From positions 80,064 through 144,063 of the forward strand of contig DAINSK010000004.1 of assembly GCA_036741355.1 (NCBI GenBank): DNA of 64,000 bases, in the 5' to 3' direction. The translations under genes and the position numbers were made by a program. Source of the DNA: JBBRGK01 sp036741355 (GTDB lineage Bacteria; Chloroflexota; Dehalococcoidia; CAUJGQ01). Shown piece after piece: positions 9,001 to 16,079 of this stretch (position 1 is the first letter of the stretch; each line of letters opens with the position of its first letter). Under the pieces are notes generated by a model. The model did no database searches. It was not told where the DNA came from and worked only from the letters and a program-made list of their open reading frames with translations.

Positions 9001-9457
9001 ACGGCGCGCGCGCGGGATCGCTGCCCGTGTGCATCGATAGGAGGAGCCGCACAAACGTACGTTCGAGGTCTATGCCCGGCGCGTCCGATCGGTAGACACT
9101 CCATACCTCGCGCTGGGCTGCAACGATGTAGCTTCCCGCGGTAAGCGCCTTGCCGGGTTGCGCCGGGTCCTGCAGCACTTCGCCGAGGTAGACAGATATC
9201 TGGCCATCGGGCGCGGGAACAGCGAGAGTCGCGGCCGCGGCATCGATCAGCGCTTCGAGGCGCTGGGCGACGGCCGACGACTGCTGATCTGCGAAAGAGC
9301 CGCTCTGCACGAAGATGCGCAAGTGAGGGGATTGCTCGACGCGCCGCTCAATCGGCCCGCTAACCCCTAAAGGCTCGAAACAGCTTCCGCAAACCAGCGA
9401 CCCCGGCGGGTTAGGTTGGCCGCAAGCCGGGCAGCGTCTATCTGATGCCATCGCCAT
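6041..9457 (-). CDS. Multidomain ABC exporter: zinc ribbon, peptidase-like, TMD-NBD, cNMP, FHA
   Basis: A 1138-residue single-chain protein. Residues 9-26 form a zinc ribbon (CPAC...CGSC). Residues about 45-265 resemble a peptidase-MA-type domain that lacks HExxH: the helix reads ERTFVRLLL, followed by APFLLDGLVGVFG. Residues 275-585 are a six-helix type IV ABC membrane domain. The nucleotide-binding domain covers 605-840 (Walker A GPSGSGKST 640-648, LSGGQ 744-748, Walker B VLVLDE 764-769, switch H800). A cyclic-nucleotide-binding-like domain spans 860-970 (GDYFGEIAL, PRTATVRA), and an FHA domain spans 1045-1135 (GRHPSNDIV, R1079-S1081-H1084, SNGT). It should act as a homodimeric exporter gated by ligand and phospho-threonine partners. 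Start ATG has GGAGG seven bases upstream. Substrate unknown. Confidence 0.9.
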   Translation of the reverse strand: MAMASDRRCPACGQPNPPGSLVCGSCFEPLGVSGPIERRVEQSPHLRIFVQSGSFADQQSSAVAQRLEALIDAAAATLAVPAPDGQISVYLGEVLQDPAQPGKALTAGSYIVAAQREVWSVYRSDAPGIDLERTFVRLLLSMHTGSDPARAPFLLDGLVGVFGQIMGLVPPPEQLSLMLAGAKASGMPLEIAPLFAGPSEANAQIYDAASTSFVGWLISDRGPEGFLKLLSDYDPQQPAATAKAAYGQTFEALEKRWQQALRKSAPSVGGIGRFLRTSLVYLRPYRGKQIEIIVYILFGIIFSQLLPHAQRYLIDNALTTKKDTSLLVKMLVAGLILFFVMGLASLRETYLSAEIGEGVLRDMRRQMFAKLQDLSAGYYSKTGTGDILSRMSNDLFAVEFALTGALLQGLVLVLTFLASLASLLYLDWKLTVIALVALPFFYLITRFLGPPASRASRDRQERLSDVTTVLQENVTAQPVIRAYGLKRSFLREWMDQTAGLYKSAIRLTFLGSLFGLSASLLTTLIQVLAFGVGGYYVIQGQLSLGALVAFLSLLGGLIAPAQSLSGVAQSLQQASGAMDRVTELLNAEPAVADRPDSREMGPLRQGITFENVTFSYTGGEPQLEDVSFTIPAGASVAFVGPSGSGKSTVTNLILRFYDADRGSVRMDGADARDLSIDSLRGQMGLVFQENFLFNRSVRENIRFGREDATDQEVDAAARAAEVHEFITNMPQGYDTVVGERGSNLSGGQRQRLSIARAILRNPSVLVLDEATSALDPRTENAINHTLASLARGRTTISVTHRLAAAATADRIYVLDRGRLMEEGTHAELLTSGGLYARLYEEQSGGTTDGVLRMALEIEYLRRVPIFARLNGDQLSRLASRLTTERFEVGSNIVRAGEAGDKLYLVVSGEAEVLTQDSGATGRILVVLRSGDYFGEIALMYDVPRTATVRARTSVTVYALDQQDFRTLLQSIPGMRQTIEQAAADREASHAIGPTTPGVTSASTDEAGAAFHTAGARLAEPDLTGRSDASAAMVAAPWTRRRARLLVLEGENAGRAYTLNDEFTGIGRHPSNDIVMADRRVSGFHARIDRGSSGSYTVTDSGSSNGTTLDGELLTEPAELADGAKLALGQTILRFEKGA

Positions 9458-9501
9458 CGCTGGACCTCCGGTGCATGGCGGCAGTATCTGCTATGCGGAA
9501 T

Positions 9502-9849
9502 TCATGCGACAAGCATGTGGGGCCCACGGATCCCGATATTTTTCAGCATGCATAAACCACCCATCGAGTGGCCGATGAGCAAGAACCGGGGCAGATCGAG
9601 GTGCAGGACCAGCTCAAACACATCTTCTGCATAGCGTTCGATCGTGTATCCGGTCTTAGCGTGGCTGCTGTCCCCGGCGCCGCGGAGGTCGACGCGAATG
9701 ATCCGCCAGTCCGCCGGCAGACGCGGCACGGTCTCGTCCCAATCGCGCATTGAACCGGTGTAGCCATGTACGCGCACGATGACATCGCCGGAACCCTGGC
9801 GGTCTTCGTAGTGGAGTACGGTGCCATCGCTGGTTGTAAAGGTCGTCAT
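9502..9849 (-). pseudogene. 3'-truncated alpha/beta hydrolase
   Basis: Only the first 115 codons of an alpha/beta-hydrolase remain: oxyanion region RVHGYTGSMRDW, the DLRGAGDS strand, and nucleophile elbow IGHSMGG (Ser at about residue 95). The frame then runs into unrelated residues and stops at 9502, so the acid and histidine of the triad and about 150 residues are missing. The start is intact (ATG at 9849 with AGGAG upstream), which suggests a recent 3' deletion. The large ABC exporter gene starts 44 bases beyond the stop, so the deletion joined the stub to that gene's leader. A folded, active enzyme is not expected. Confidence 0.82.
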
Positions 9850-9883
9850 GCGAGTCTCCTTTGGCGGTGGTCCCGTAAAATTG

Positions 9884-10786
9884 TCAGTCTACGCGCGGTT
9901 GCGCGGACGCAAACGGGTCGCGTCCGGCCTGAATGCGGTTGGCTACTTCCCGGCTCAACACCGGGTTGGCGGCAACAATCGACCCGTGCCACTTGCGAAG
10001 GCCGAGATCCTGGGGCGCTTCGAACGCATACAACGGCGTCCAAGGTTGGTCCCGCTCGTCGCGCCGGAGGACGACGCCGTTGCTCTCGAGGATGAGCGAG
10101 ACGCCGGCCGCTACGTCCCACAGCCGCGGAATCCAGAAAGCGACGAACGGCAGCGCACCGCAGGATGTGAGTGCCAGTTCGAGCGCAATGCTGCCAAGCG
10201 TGCGGACATCTTTGCGACCGCGGAGCTCCCGCCGCCGTTCGATCTCTGATTGATAGGCGGCCGGCAAATGTGATAGGCGCGCGGGATGCAGGCACGGATC
10301 GGCGTCGACCGAGATCGGCTGGCCGTTCATCCTCGCGCCGCCGGCCTTGCGCGCCGTGAACAACGCCGGACCGCCATCGGGACCCAGCGGCGTGTAGATC
10401 GCGCCCGCTATGGGGACCCCGTACCAGAGCACGCCAATTGACACGCACCACAGCGACAGACCGTTCAGGTAATTTGTGGTGCCGTCTAACGGGTCGATGA
10501 CCCAGACGATGGGCGTGCGGTCGGGGCCCGGATCGCGGCCCTCCTCGCCGATGACGCACTCGTCGGGAAATCGGTGTGAGATCTCTCGAAAGAGGAACTC
10601 TTCGGCTTCGCGATCGGCTTCACTGACGGGGTTGCCGGTGCCGTTGCCCTTATATTCGATGTGTAATGAGCCGCGGGCTCTGGCTGCGAGCCGCTCACCC
10701 GCCTCGATGGCCCACTTCCCTGCGCAAGCCTCGATCTCTTTGAAGAGAGACGTTTCTACCTTGTCCGCCGCGTCCGTCGTCACCAC
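9884..10786 (-). CDS. Inositol-monophosphatase-family phosphatase
   Basis: A 300-residue magnesium-dependent, lithium-sensitive-type phosphatase. Metal site 1 is given by the GEEGR region and by WVIDPLDGTTNYLNG (D-P-L-D-G-T); the second signature is LWDVAAGVSLILESNG near residue 230. Family members dephosphorylate inositol phosphate, histidinol phosphate, fructose bisphosphate or PAP; sequence alone does not separate these here. Start GTG at 10786 (a second GTG follows directly) with a weak GGAG just before it. The stop lies 34 bases upstream of the truncated hydrolase stub on the same strand, so they may once have been cotranscribed. Confidence 0.88.
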   Translation of the reverse strand: MVTTDAADKVETSLFKEIEACAGKWAIEAGERLAARARGSLHIEYKGNGTGNPVSEADREAEEFLFREISHRFPDECVIGEEGRDPGPDRTPIVWVIDPLDGTTNYLNGLSLWCVSIGVLWYGVPIAGAIYTPLGPDGGPALFTARKAGGARMNGQPISVDADPCLHPARLSHLPAAYQSEIERRRELRGRKDVRTLGSIALELALTSCGALPFVAFWIPRLWDVAAGVSLILESNGVVLRRDERDQPWTPLYAFEAPQDLGLRKWHGSIVAANPVLSREVANRIQAGRDPFASAQPRVD

Positions 10787-11077
10787 TCCACGAGACTCAA
10801 ACCCAATGTCGCGTCTCGTTTATCATGCCACAGTGACCGGTACCCGGCACGATTTGGCGACCTTCGTGGTCATCAGTGCAACCAACGAATGAGCTCCTAC
10901 CGCATTTGCCGTTTGAGTGCCGGCGCGTTGCAAGGTAGTTTTGGCGCCCTCAGACGCTTGCCTGGCCTGCGAGACCGCATTGGCCGCCGCCTGGTCTGCT
11001 AGTATTGACCAGCCGCGGTTTCGCGATCTGAGAAGGGCGTCTACCAGCGTCGTACGGGGTCCGGGGAGAGTGACGGG

Positions 11078-11908
11078 ATGAACACCAACGGCTATGCGCG
11101 TCCGGAATTGCTCGCCGAGCCCGAGTGGCTGGCCGAGCATATCAACGACGAAACCGTGCGCGTAATCGACTGCGCCACGCTAGATGCTTACCGACGGGCC
11201 CATATCACCGGCGCGGTGGGGCTGCCGGTTCACATCTATATCAAGGATCCCAAGGACGAGACCTTCGTCATGCCGCCCGACCAGTTTGCAGAACTCATGG
11301 GCAAGCTTGGGGTCGGGGACGACACGACCGTCGTGACCTACGACGATAACAACAGCCTGGTCGCAACTCGCCTCTGGTGGGTGCTGAATTACTACGGCCA
11401 TACCAAAAGCAAAGTGCTCAACGGCGGCTGGCACCGCTGGCTGCATGAGGGCAGGGCCATCACCCCCCACGCGGCGCACCCGCAGCCAGCAACCTTCACG
11501 CCAACGACCAACGAGGACCTGGTTTGCGGCCTCGATGACCTCAAGGGGCGCATCGGCAAGGCGGGCGTACAGATCATGGACGTGCGCACCGACGAGGAAT
11601 GGACGGGTGCGAACGACCGTGGCAACAAGCGTAGCGGCCACGTTCCCGGAGCCGTCCACCTCGAATGGCTTAAATTCGTCTCGAAAGACGACCGGCGCGT
11701 GTTCCTGCCCGCCGACGATCTGCGGGCGATGCTAAGAGAGGTTGGCATCACTCCAGAATCGGAAGTCGTCACTTATTGACAGGGAGGCATCCGTGCGGCG
11801 CACGGAATGTTTGTGTTGAAGCTGCTCGGTTGGGACCGCGTCCGCAACTACGATGGCTCGATGCGCGACTGGGCGAACCGCGACGATACGCCGCTGACGG
11901 TCGACTAG
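11078..11908 (+). CDS. Tandem-domain rhodanese sulfurtransferase with in-frame UGA at the catalytic Cys (candidate selenoprotein)
   Basis: A 276-residue two-domain thiosulfate:cyanide/mercaptopyruvate-type sulfurtransferase, if the TGA at 11777-11779 is read through. The first domain (about 12-130) carries Asp in the active loop (VVTYDDN), as inactive N-terminal rhodanese domains do. The second has DVRTDEEW, HVPGAVHL, then EVVTY-UGA-QGGIRAAHG, where all active homologues have Cys at the UGA. Downstream the same frame encodes the expected C-terminus (FVLKLLGWDRVRNYDGS, then MRDWANRDDTP) and ends at TAG 11906-11908. GGGGAGA precedes the ATG. Either residue 234 is selenocysteine, or the gene carries a point nonsense mutation or sequencing error at its one essential codon. 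If terminated, it makes an inactive 233-residue protein. Confidence 0.85.
11785..11813 (+). promoter_or_regulatory. Possible bacterial SECIS hairpin just 3' of the UGA codon
   Basis: Bases 11790-11796 (TCCGTGC) pair perfectly with 11800-11806 (GCACGGA), leaving a GGC loop at 11797-11799. A lower stem of about five pairs (A-U, C-G, two G-U, A-U) extends it across one bulged A at 11807. The loop begins 17 bases after the TGA and starts with G. This agrees with the generally used bacterial SECIS criteria: loop 16-37 bases after UGA, G in the first two loop positions. The bases also encode the conserved GIRAAHG segment, so the hairpin may be a by-product of GC-rich coding. Confidence 0.45.
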
Positions 11909-11924
11909 CAGTCAGGCCGGCACG

Positions 11925-12737
11925 ATGCGGCGCGGCGGCGTACGGTTAACAACCTCGAAATCGGCCCGGTGCTACACTTGTCGCGTGCATAAGTGGCGAG
12001 AAATTGGGCTATCTCGGAGGCGCCTCCTCCTGCTGAACGTGGCCCCGGCTGCGTTCGCCCTGCTTGCCTGTTCGAATGCAAAGCGACTGGCGCTAAAGAA
12101 CGTCGAGCCGCTCCTTCTTGCTGAATTGGCGCTCGCGCCTGCCGATCTCGGCGGGCTCTATGTTGTTGATTCTGATCGCTATCTGGACCAGGACGGCAAC
12201 AGCGTTTCGGCGCCGAGCAAGAATTTCATCCGCCAATTACGAGTCAAAGACACGACAGCCGCCGCCAGCCCTGACACCGCGGCCACGGTAATCCTCGTCA
12301 CGCTGGACGATCAGGGACAGGAGGCCGCGACCGAGTTCGTCGATGCCGCCGATGACCAGGACGTGGGACCGGCAAATCTGGCCGACTACATTCAGCAGCG
12401 GATTCCGGGAAGCCACGACGCCCACGCCGAACTGATCGAAGATTTCCCCACCTACGACGATGCTACAGTGGCAAATCGCCTGACCTGGCAGCAGCCGGTT
12501 AACGGCGCCGAGCAGACGATGAAGGCCTATGGCGTCTATATTCGCAGTGGTGGCCTGCTGACGCTGGTAGCGCTACGAGCGCCCGCAGACTCCGAGGGTA
12601 ACGAGCCGGAAAGCCTTCGTCACCAAGCCGAAACGGTCGTTCACATACAGGCAGACAAGCTCACATATCCCCCGGCGTCGCGGAACGGACCGCGGACGCG
12701 ATTCCAATCGACCGGAAACCCGGTGGATAAGGAGTAG
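11925..12737 (+). CDS. Putative lipoprotein of unknown function
   Basis: I do not recognise this 270-residue protein. A twin-arginine-like signal SRRRLLLL and a hydrophobic stretch end in ALLACSN, a good lipobox, so it should be a lipid-anchored extracytoplasmic protein of about 215 mature residues. The mature part contains LAPADLGGLYVVDSDRYLDQ and a Gln/Asp-rich middle. No catalytic motif is visible. ATG at 11925 is given; GTG at 11985, nearer the signal peptide, is an equally reasonable start. It begins 16 bases after the rhodanese stop and ends 7 bases before the MoaD/ThiS-like gene, so the four genes from 11078 to 13457 look like one operon. Confidence 0.75.
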   Translation: MRRGGVRLTTSKSARCYTCRVHKWREIGLSRRRLLLLNVAPAAFALLACSNAKRLALKNVEPLLLAELALAPADLGGLYVVDSDRYLDQDGNSVSAPSKNFIRQLRVKDTTAAASPDTAATVILVTLDDQGQEAATEFVDAADDQDVGPANLADYIQQRIPGSHDAHAELIEDFPTYDDATVANRLTWQQPVNGAEQTMKAYGVYIRSGGLLTLVALRAPADSEGNEPESLRHQAETVVHIQADKLTYPPASRNGPRTRFQSTGNPVDKE

Positions 12738-12744
12738 CGGGACC

Positions 12745-12981
12745 ATGATCGATGTAAAGCTCATGCCGTTGCTGGCAAAGCGAGCGGCATCGAAAAAAGA
12801 GCAGCTGACGGTCGCATTCCACTCGGGGCTGACGCCTGCAGCTGTGGCCGAGTCCGAAGGCTTTCACGGCGCCGACCTCGATCCGCTGCTCGCGGTGGTC
12901 AACGGCAGCCAGGTCGAGCTTGACTCGCAGCTTGCGGACGGCGACCGTCTCGAGCTGATGATCGGCATCGCGGGAGGCTAG
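12745..12981 (+). CDS. MoaD/ThiS-like ubiquitin-fold sulfur carrier
   Basis: A 78-residue beta-grasp protein ending in the Gly-Gly tail (IGIAGG) needed for adenylation and thiocarboxylation. The DGDRLELMIGIAGG ending and the LAVVNGSQVELDSQLADG segment are typical of MoaD/ThiS carriers, which deliver sulfur for molybdopterin, thiazole or other products. AAGGAG nine bases before the ATG. No E1-like activating enzyme is adjacent, but a sulfurtransferase lies in the same presumed operon (11078-11908), which could feed sulfur to the carrier. The specific pathway is not determined: molybdopterin, thiamine and tungsten-cofactor carriers look alike at this length. Confidence 0.75.
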   Translation: MIDVKLMPLLAKRAASKKEQLTVAFHSGLTPAAVAESEGFHGADLDPLLAVVNGSQVELDSQLADGDRLELMIGIAGG

Positions 12982-12986
12982 CCGGA

Positions 12987-13457
12987 GTGCGACCTACCGC
13001 TTCCGAAGTCATCCGCGGCGTTAGCCGCAGCCTGTTCGACGAGATCCTACCCGAGTTGTCGTCGCCCTGGTCGCAGGCGCAGTTGCGCTATGCTCTGACC
13101 GCGCTGGATACGGTGGCCAATGAGTGGGATGCCGCGGTCGAAAATCTCGTCCGCGAAAATGCGCGACTGGAGGTCTTCTGCCGCTCCGCGGAGGAGGCTA
13201 CGGTCGGTTTCCCCGATGAGAGGCTTGCGGCCATTGCACGTCCGCTCAGCGCCGTCCTCGAGTTGTCGCCGCCGCCGGACCTCCGTGTCGGCACCCTCTC
13301 CGAACGCAATAACGCGCTGTGGAGAGCTATCGAACCGCTGATCGAGTTCTTGGCCGCCACGGACGAAGGACCGAAGCGGGTAGTAGCCCTGCGCGCTGAG
13401 TTGCAATCGATGTTGCGTGACTACGTTATCGCGCGTCAGTATCGCAAGGGCGGCTAG
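12987..13457 (+). CDS. Hypothetical protein, DUF6285-like
   Basis: A 156-residue helical protein, unrecognised with certainty. The start (RPTASEVIRGVSRSLFDEILPEL) weakly resembles DUF6285 proteins, small helical proteins usually found beside aminoglycoside-phosphotransferase-like and acyl-CoA dehydrogenase genes. Neither is present here. It is rich in Glu and Leu, with no cysteine pairs, signal peptide or membrane segment. Start GTG at 12987 lies five bases after the preceding stop, and CGGAG overlaps the junction, so it is probably translationally coupled to the MoaD/ThiS-like gene. Confidence 0.7.
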   Translation: MRPTASEVIRGVSRSLFDEILPELSSPWSQAQLRYALTALDTVANEWDAAVENLVRENARLEVFCRSAEEATVGFPDERLAAIARPLSAVLELSPPPDLRVGTLSERNNALWRAIEPLIEFLAATDEGPKRVVALRAELQSMLRDYVIARQYRKGG

Positions 13458-13548
13458 TGTTCCGTCACTCGAATTCTGATGGTTTTCGCGCCCGATGCCA
13501 CAAAGCAAACAAAGCACGGTAACAGTCAATTCCCCCGTGATGGAACAC
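13457..13548. repeat. 12-base inverted repeat between convergent genes
   Basis: GTGTTCCGTCAC (13457-13468) and GTGATGGAACAC (13537-13548) are inverted copies with one mismatch, enclosing 68 bases. It lies between the ends of the DUF6285-like gene and the response-regulator gene. There is no T-tract, so it is not a classic terminator. It may be a weak bidirectional terminator or the ends of a small degraded element. Confidence 0.4.
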
Positions 13549-13582
13549 TGGCGGCGATTCCTCTTACCGGTTTACTCACAAA

Positions 13583-13930
13583 TTACGCCGTTACGAAGCG
13601 GCCGACTTTGTCCAGCAGATCGGTGAGCTCGAACGGCTTGGCAAGGCTGTCGTCTGCCTGCAGCTCCCGGCTGTAGCTTGCGACCTCGGTACCGGCGGTC
13701 ATGACGATGATGGGCAAGTCTCGAAACTCTTTCCGAGCCTCGCGAGCGAATTCGGGACCGTCCATGACGGGCATGTTGATGTCCAGCAGTACGACCGCGA
13801 CTACGACTTCCCGCAGTCTCTCAAGCGCAACCCGGCCGTTGCGAGCGGTAGTTACGGCAATTCCTTCCGCTTCGAGCGCCATCCGGATGAAGCCAACGAT
13901 GTCTGGATCGTCGTCCACAACCAGTATCAA
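13583..13930 (-). CDS. Single-domain response regulator (CheY-like receiver)
   Basis: A 115-residue stand-alone receiver domain with all phosphotransfer residues: acidic pair in VVDDDPD (D6-D8), phospho-acceptor D50 in LLDINMP, T78 in VMTAG, and K98 in LAKPFE. It has no output domain, so it must act by protein contact or in a phosphorelay. No histidine kinase is adjacent. The start is TTG at 13930; GGGAGG lies five bases upstream and the protein begins directly with ILVVDDD, so a longer form is unlikely. It converges with the DUF6285-like gene. Confidence 0.9.
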   Translation of the reverse strand: MILVVDDDPDIVGFIRMALEAEGIAVTTARNGRVALERLREVVVAVVLLDINMPVMDGPEFAREARKEFRDLPIIVMTAGTEVASYSRELQADDSLAKPFELTDLLDKVGRFVTA

Positions 13931-14114
13931 CGCGTCCTCCCGTCGCGAATCTGAGCCGCAATCGTGGCAAAGCCCACACTCGGTGCATTGGTAGGGTGCC
14001 GTCGATGCACGGACGGAACGTTACCATCCCGTTTGCCGCGGGACAATGCACGCCGCTCGCAACTTTATGGCAACCTTGGCGACGACGAGGTGCGATGGAG
14101 GACCGTTTGACGGC

Positions 14115-14279
14115 CTAGTCCGAGTCCATGTAAGAGAGCGGAACGCGCATGCCGATAAGGAGCGCGCGGCGGGCTTCGGAGGTGGTTCGGGCTTCGCAGA
14201 TTAGACAGATACCACCGGAAACAGTATGCGTTTGGGTCGCAGGTATGTAGAAATAATCGCATACGGCGCAACGAGTCAT
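14115..14279 (-). CDS. Small zinc-ribbon-like protein
   Basis: A 54-residue protein with two CxxC knuckles (C4-C7 in MTRCAVCDYF and C25-C28 in GICLICEA), spaced like a zinc ribbon. Function unknown. I chose ATG at 14277-14279 because the first CxxC follows at once and GGGGGTG lies upstream; the longer open frame to 14426 adds only low-similarity residues. About 185 bases of apparently empty DNA separate it from the response regulator and about 220 bases from DinB. Confidence 0.55.
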   Translation of the reverse strand: MTRCAVCDYFYIPATQTHTVSGGICLICEARTTSEARRALLIGMRVPLSYMDSD

Positions 14280-14498
14280 GATGGACACCCCCGCTACTAT
14301 CGCTCCTAATCGCTCATTGTGCACGGGAATGAAACGATATGCCGTGGAGATTACTGAATTAGCGTATTGCAGCCTCTCGGGGCTTACAAGGCCCAATCCA
14401 TCGCTATTGTCTATCGCATGCATCAAAATTCGTCACTGAGCGTCCCATTACGGCTACACTGCGAGCGTGGCAGTGATCTGCGGCGAACGGAGCGTGCA

Positions 14499-15005
14499 AT
14501 GTCGGACGAGACCCGGCGTCTAATCCGCGAGTTACAGCAGGCGATGAATCAAACGCTGGACAGCCTGTACGACCTGGCTGATGCGAAGCTCGACGAGGCA
14601 TGCACCCACCCGTGCGGACGTGGGCCCGGACAGACGGCGTCGCTCTGGCACCTGTTGGCGAACGACATCGACCACGAAAAAATGCATGCCGCGCAGATTC
14701 TCTCTACCCGTCACGATCTGCGCCTGATGCAGACCCAGACCCAACGTCTCCTTGCTGGCTGGTTGCAGGAACGCGCGGCGCTCATAGGATCGTTGATCGG
14801 TTTGCCCGATGAGGCATTGGACAGCCGCGTGAAGGGCGAGTGGAGCATTCGAGAGGCGGTGGAGCACACGATGTTCTGGGAGCGAGACTCTATCCAGGCG
14901 GGTCTGCAGGATATTGCCGGGGGCGGACCCTGGCGTGCCGATCCCGGTCTAGAATACGGCGGCCCCGTACCGCGGCAGGCCGTCTCGGCATTCAAGGAAT
15001 CATGA
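14499..15005 (+). CDS. DinB-like four-helix-bundle protein
   Basis: A 168-residue DinB/YfiT-fold protein (DNA-damage-inducible family; many members are metal-dependent thiol-transferases such as bacillithiol or mycothiol S-transferases). The conserved His pattern appears as ASLWHLLANDIDHEKMHA and WSIREAVEHTMFWERDSI, giving candidate metal ligands near residues 52 and 125. Typical length is 150-170. ATG at 14499 chosen because the family helix starts at once. The C-terminus (QAVSAFKES) lies nine bases before a palindromic intergenic element. Confidence 0.78.
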   Translation: MSDETRRLIRELQQAMNQTLDSLYDLADAKLDEACTHPCGRGPGQTASLWHLLANDIDHEKMHAAQILSTRHDLRLMQTQTQRLLAGWLQERAALIGSLIGLPDEALDSRVKGEWSIREAVEHTMFWERDSIQAGLQDIAGGGPWRADPGLEYGGPVPRQAVSAFKES

Positions 15006-15013
15006 GCGGGGCT

Positions 15014-15183
15014 CCTAACCCTCGTCTCCCTTCCCGGTGCGGGAAGGGACGATATTTGGAAGCAGGGGTCCGGCCCGGTGGTGGTTCGGATTGGATGCAT
15101 TGCCATGCGCCCCTACGGCAGTTGCAGCAACGGGACTCGTAGCAAGCTCCCCTTCCCTCTCAGGGAAGGGGACGGGGGTTAGG
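15014..15183. repeat. Palindromic intergenic element A
   Basis: About 170 bases bounded by inverted ends: CCTAACCCTCGTCTCC at the left and its near-complement GGGGACGGGGGTTAGG at the right. Each end also folds by itself: CCCTTCCC/GGGAAGGG with a GGTGC loop at 15029-15049, and CCCCTTCCCT/AGGGAAGGGG with a CTC loop at 15149-15171. Elements B (21191) and C (36778) share this plan. The right arm runs into the 3' end of the DUF6788-Clp_N gene and encodes that protein's last residues. Confidence 0.75.
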
Positions 15184-15927
15184 TGTGACGGCGCGGGCAG
15201 CGATCGCTGCGATCGTATCCGGCTGGGCGCGGACGGTGCCGCAGTGCGGGCAAAAGTGCCAACTCGCGCGCAAGGGTTTGTGGCAGTCAGCGCAGCGTTT
15301 GGCAGCGCCGGGTACGCCGCGCACCGCGGCTATCGCTGCCGTGGCTTTCTCCAGAGTGACTCCCTGTCGGGCGAGGCTACTGACCATTTGAATATCGGAG
15401 AGGCGTAGAACGGCCAGAAGAAGGTGCTCGGTGCCGATGCTTGGATCGTGCCAGCGTCGGGCTTCATTCTTCGCCAGGCCGGCGAAGCGGCGGCCGCTTA
15501 CCGCGCGGGACAGCACCGATACATTGAGCATCAGCGGACGGAGGGTCGGTTCGTTGACCCCCAAGCCGCGGAGGACGCGGGCTCCGAGGCCGTCGTCTGA
15601 CCTTGCGAGCGCAAGCAGCACGTGCTCGGGATAGAGTACGGCATAGTCGGAAAGTTGCCAGGCGGCGAGCACGACCTGTGCAGCTTCCGTCGTGCAGATC
15701 TGCAGCCGCCATCCGGGCGGCGACGCCACCGCGCTCGCCGGAGGCGCGATACCGGGTGGCAGCACTTTGCCGATATAGCGGCTGACGGTGCGGGCCTTCA
15801 CCTTCCAAAACACATACCAGTAGGGCCCGTGTCCGCCCTTGCGGTCGCAGGTCTTACACCCTTGCTTCCCGCAGCGCACAAGCTGCGGGCGGTAGGAGCG
15901 TCCCTCGAAGCTGAACGATGCGTCCAC
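15160..15927 (-). CDS. DUF6788-like + Clp_N double-repeat + zinc-ribbon protein
   Basis: A 255-residue protein with three parts. Residues 16-55 resemble DUF6788: VRCGKQGCKTC then HGPYWYVFW and a GK motif, normally a small stand-alone DNA-linked protein. Residues 80-205 contain two Clp N-terminal repeats (YPEHVLLALARSDDGLG and GTEHLLLAVLRLSD), the substrate- or adaptor-binding module of ClpC/ClpB. Residues 210-235 are a zinc ribbon (CADC...CPHC). There is no ATPase. It could be an adaptor-like protein or ligand-binding Clp_N protein that recruits substrates. Start GTG at 15927. The last residues (VTPNPRPLP) come from the arm of palindromic element A, so the original C-terminus may have been replaced. 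Confidence 0.75.
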   Translation of the reverse strand: MDASFSFEGRSYRPQLVRCGKQGCKTCDRKGGHGPYWYVFWKVKARTVSRYIGKVLPPGIAPPASAVASPPGWRLQICTTEAAQVVLAAWQLSDYAVLYPEHVLLALARSDDGLGARVLRGLGVNEPTLRPLMLNVSVLSRAVSGRRFAGLAKNEARRWHDPSIGTEHLLLAVLRLSDIQMVSSLARQGVTLEKATAAIAAVRGVPGAAKRCADCHKPLRASWHFCPHCGTVRAQPDTIAAIAARAVTPNPRPLP

Positions 15928-16079
15928 GTACGTATCCGATTTCTGACGTCCGGCCCGCGGCGCAAAGCACCATCACCGGGTTTGCGTGTATCCGGATAAT
16001 AGCAGCCTGCGGAGCGCTGTCCATCCCGCGGCAAACTCGATGTAGCGATTCCGGCAACGTGCTGGAGGCTACTCCTCGA

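Noticed and set aside
10823..11140. Minus-strand 105-codon frame between IMPase and rhodanese
   Set aside because: Overlaps the rhodanese start and shows no family similarity or ribosome site; the 290-base gap otherwise holds only a weak TTGGCC/TATTGA pair.
14404..14601. Minus-strand small frame over the DinB start
   Set aside because: Shadow of DinB; no motif.
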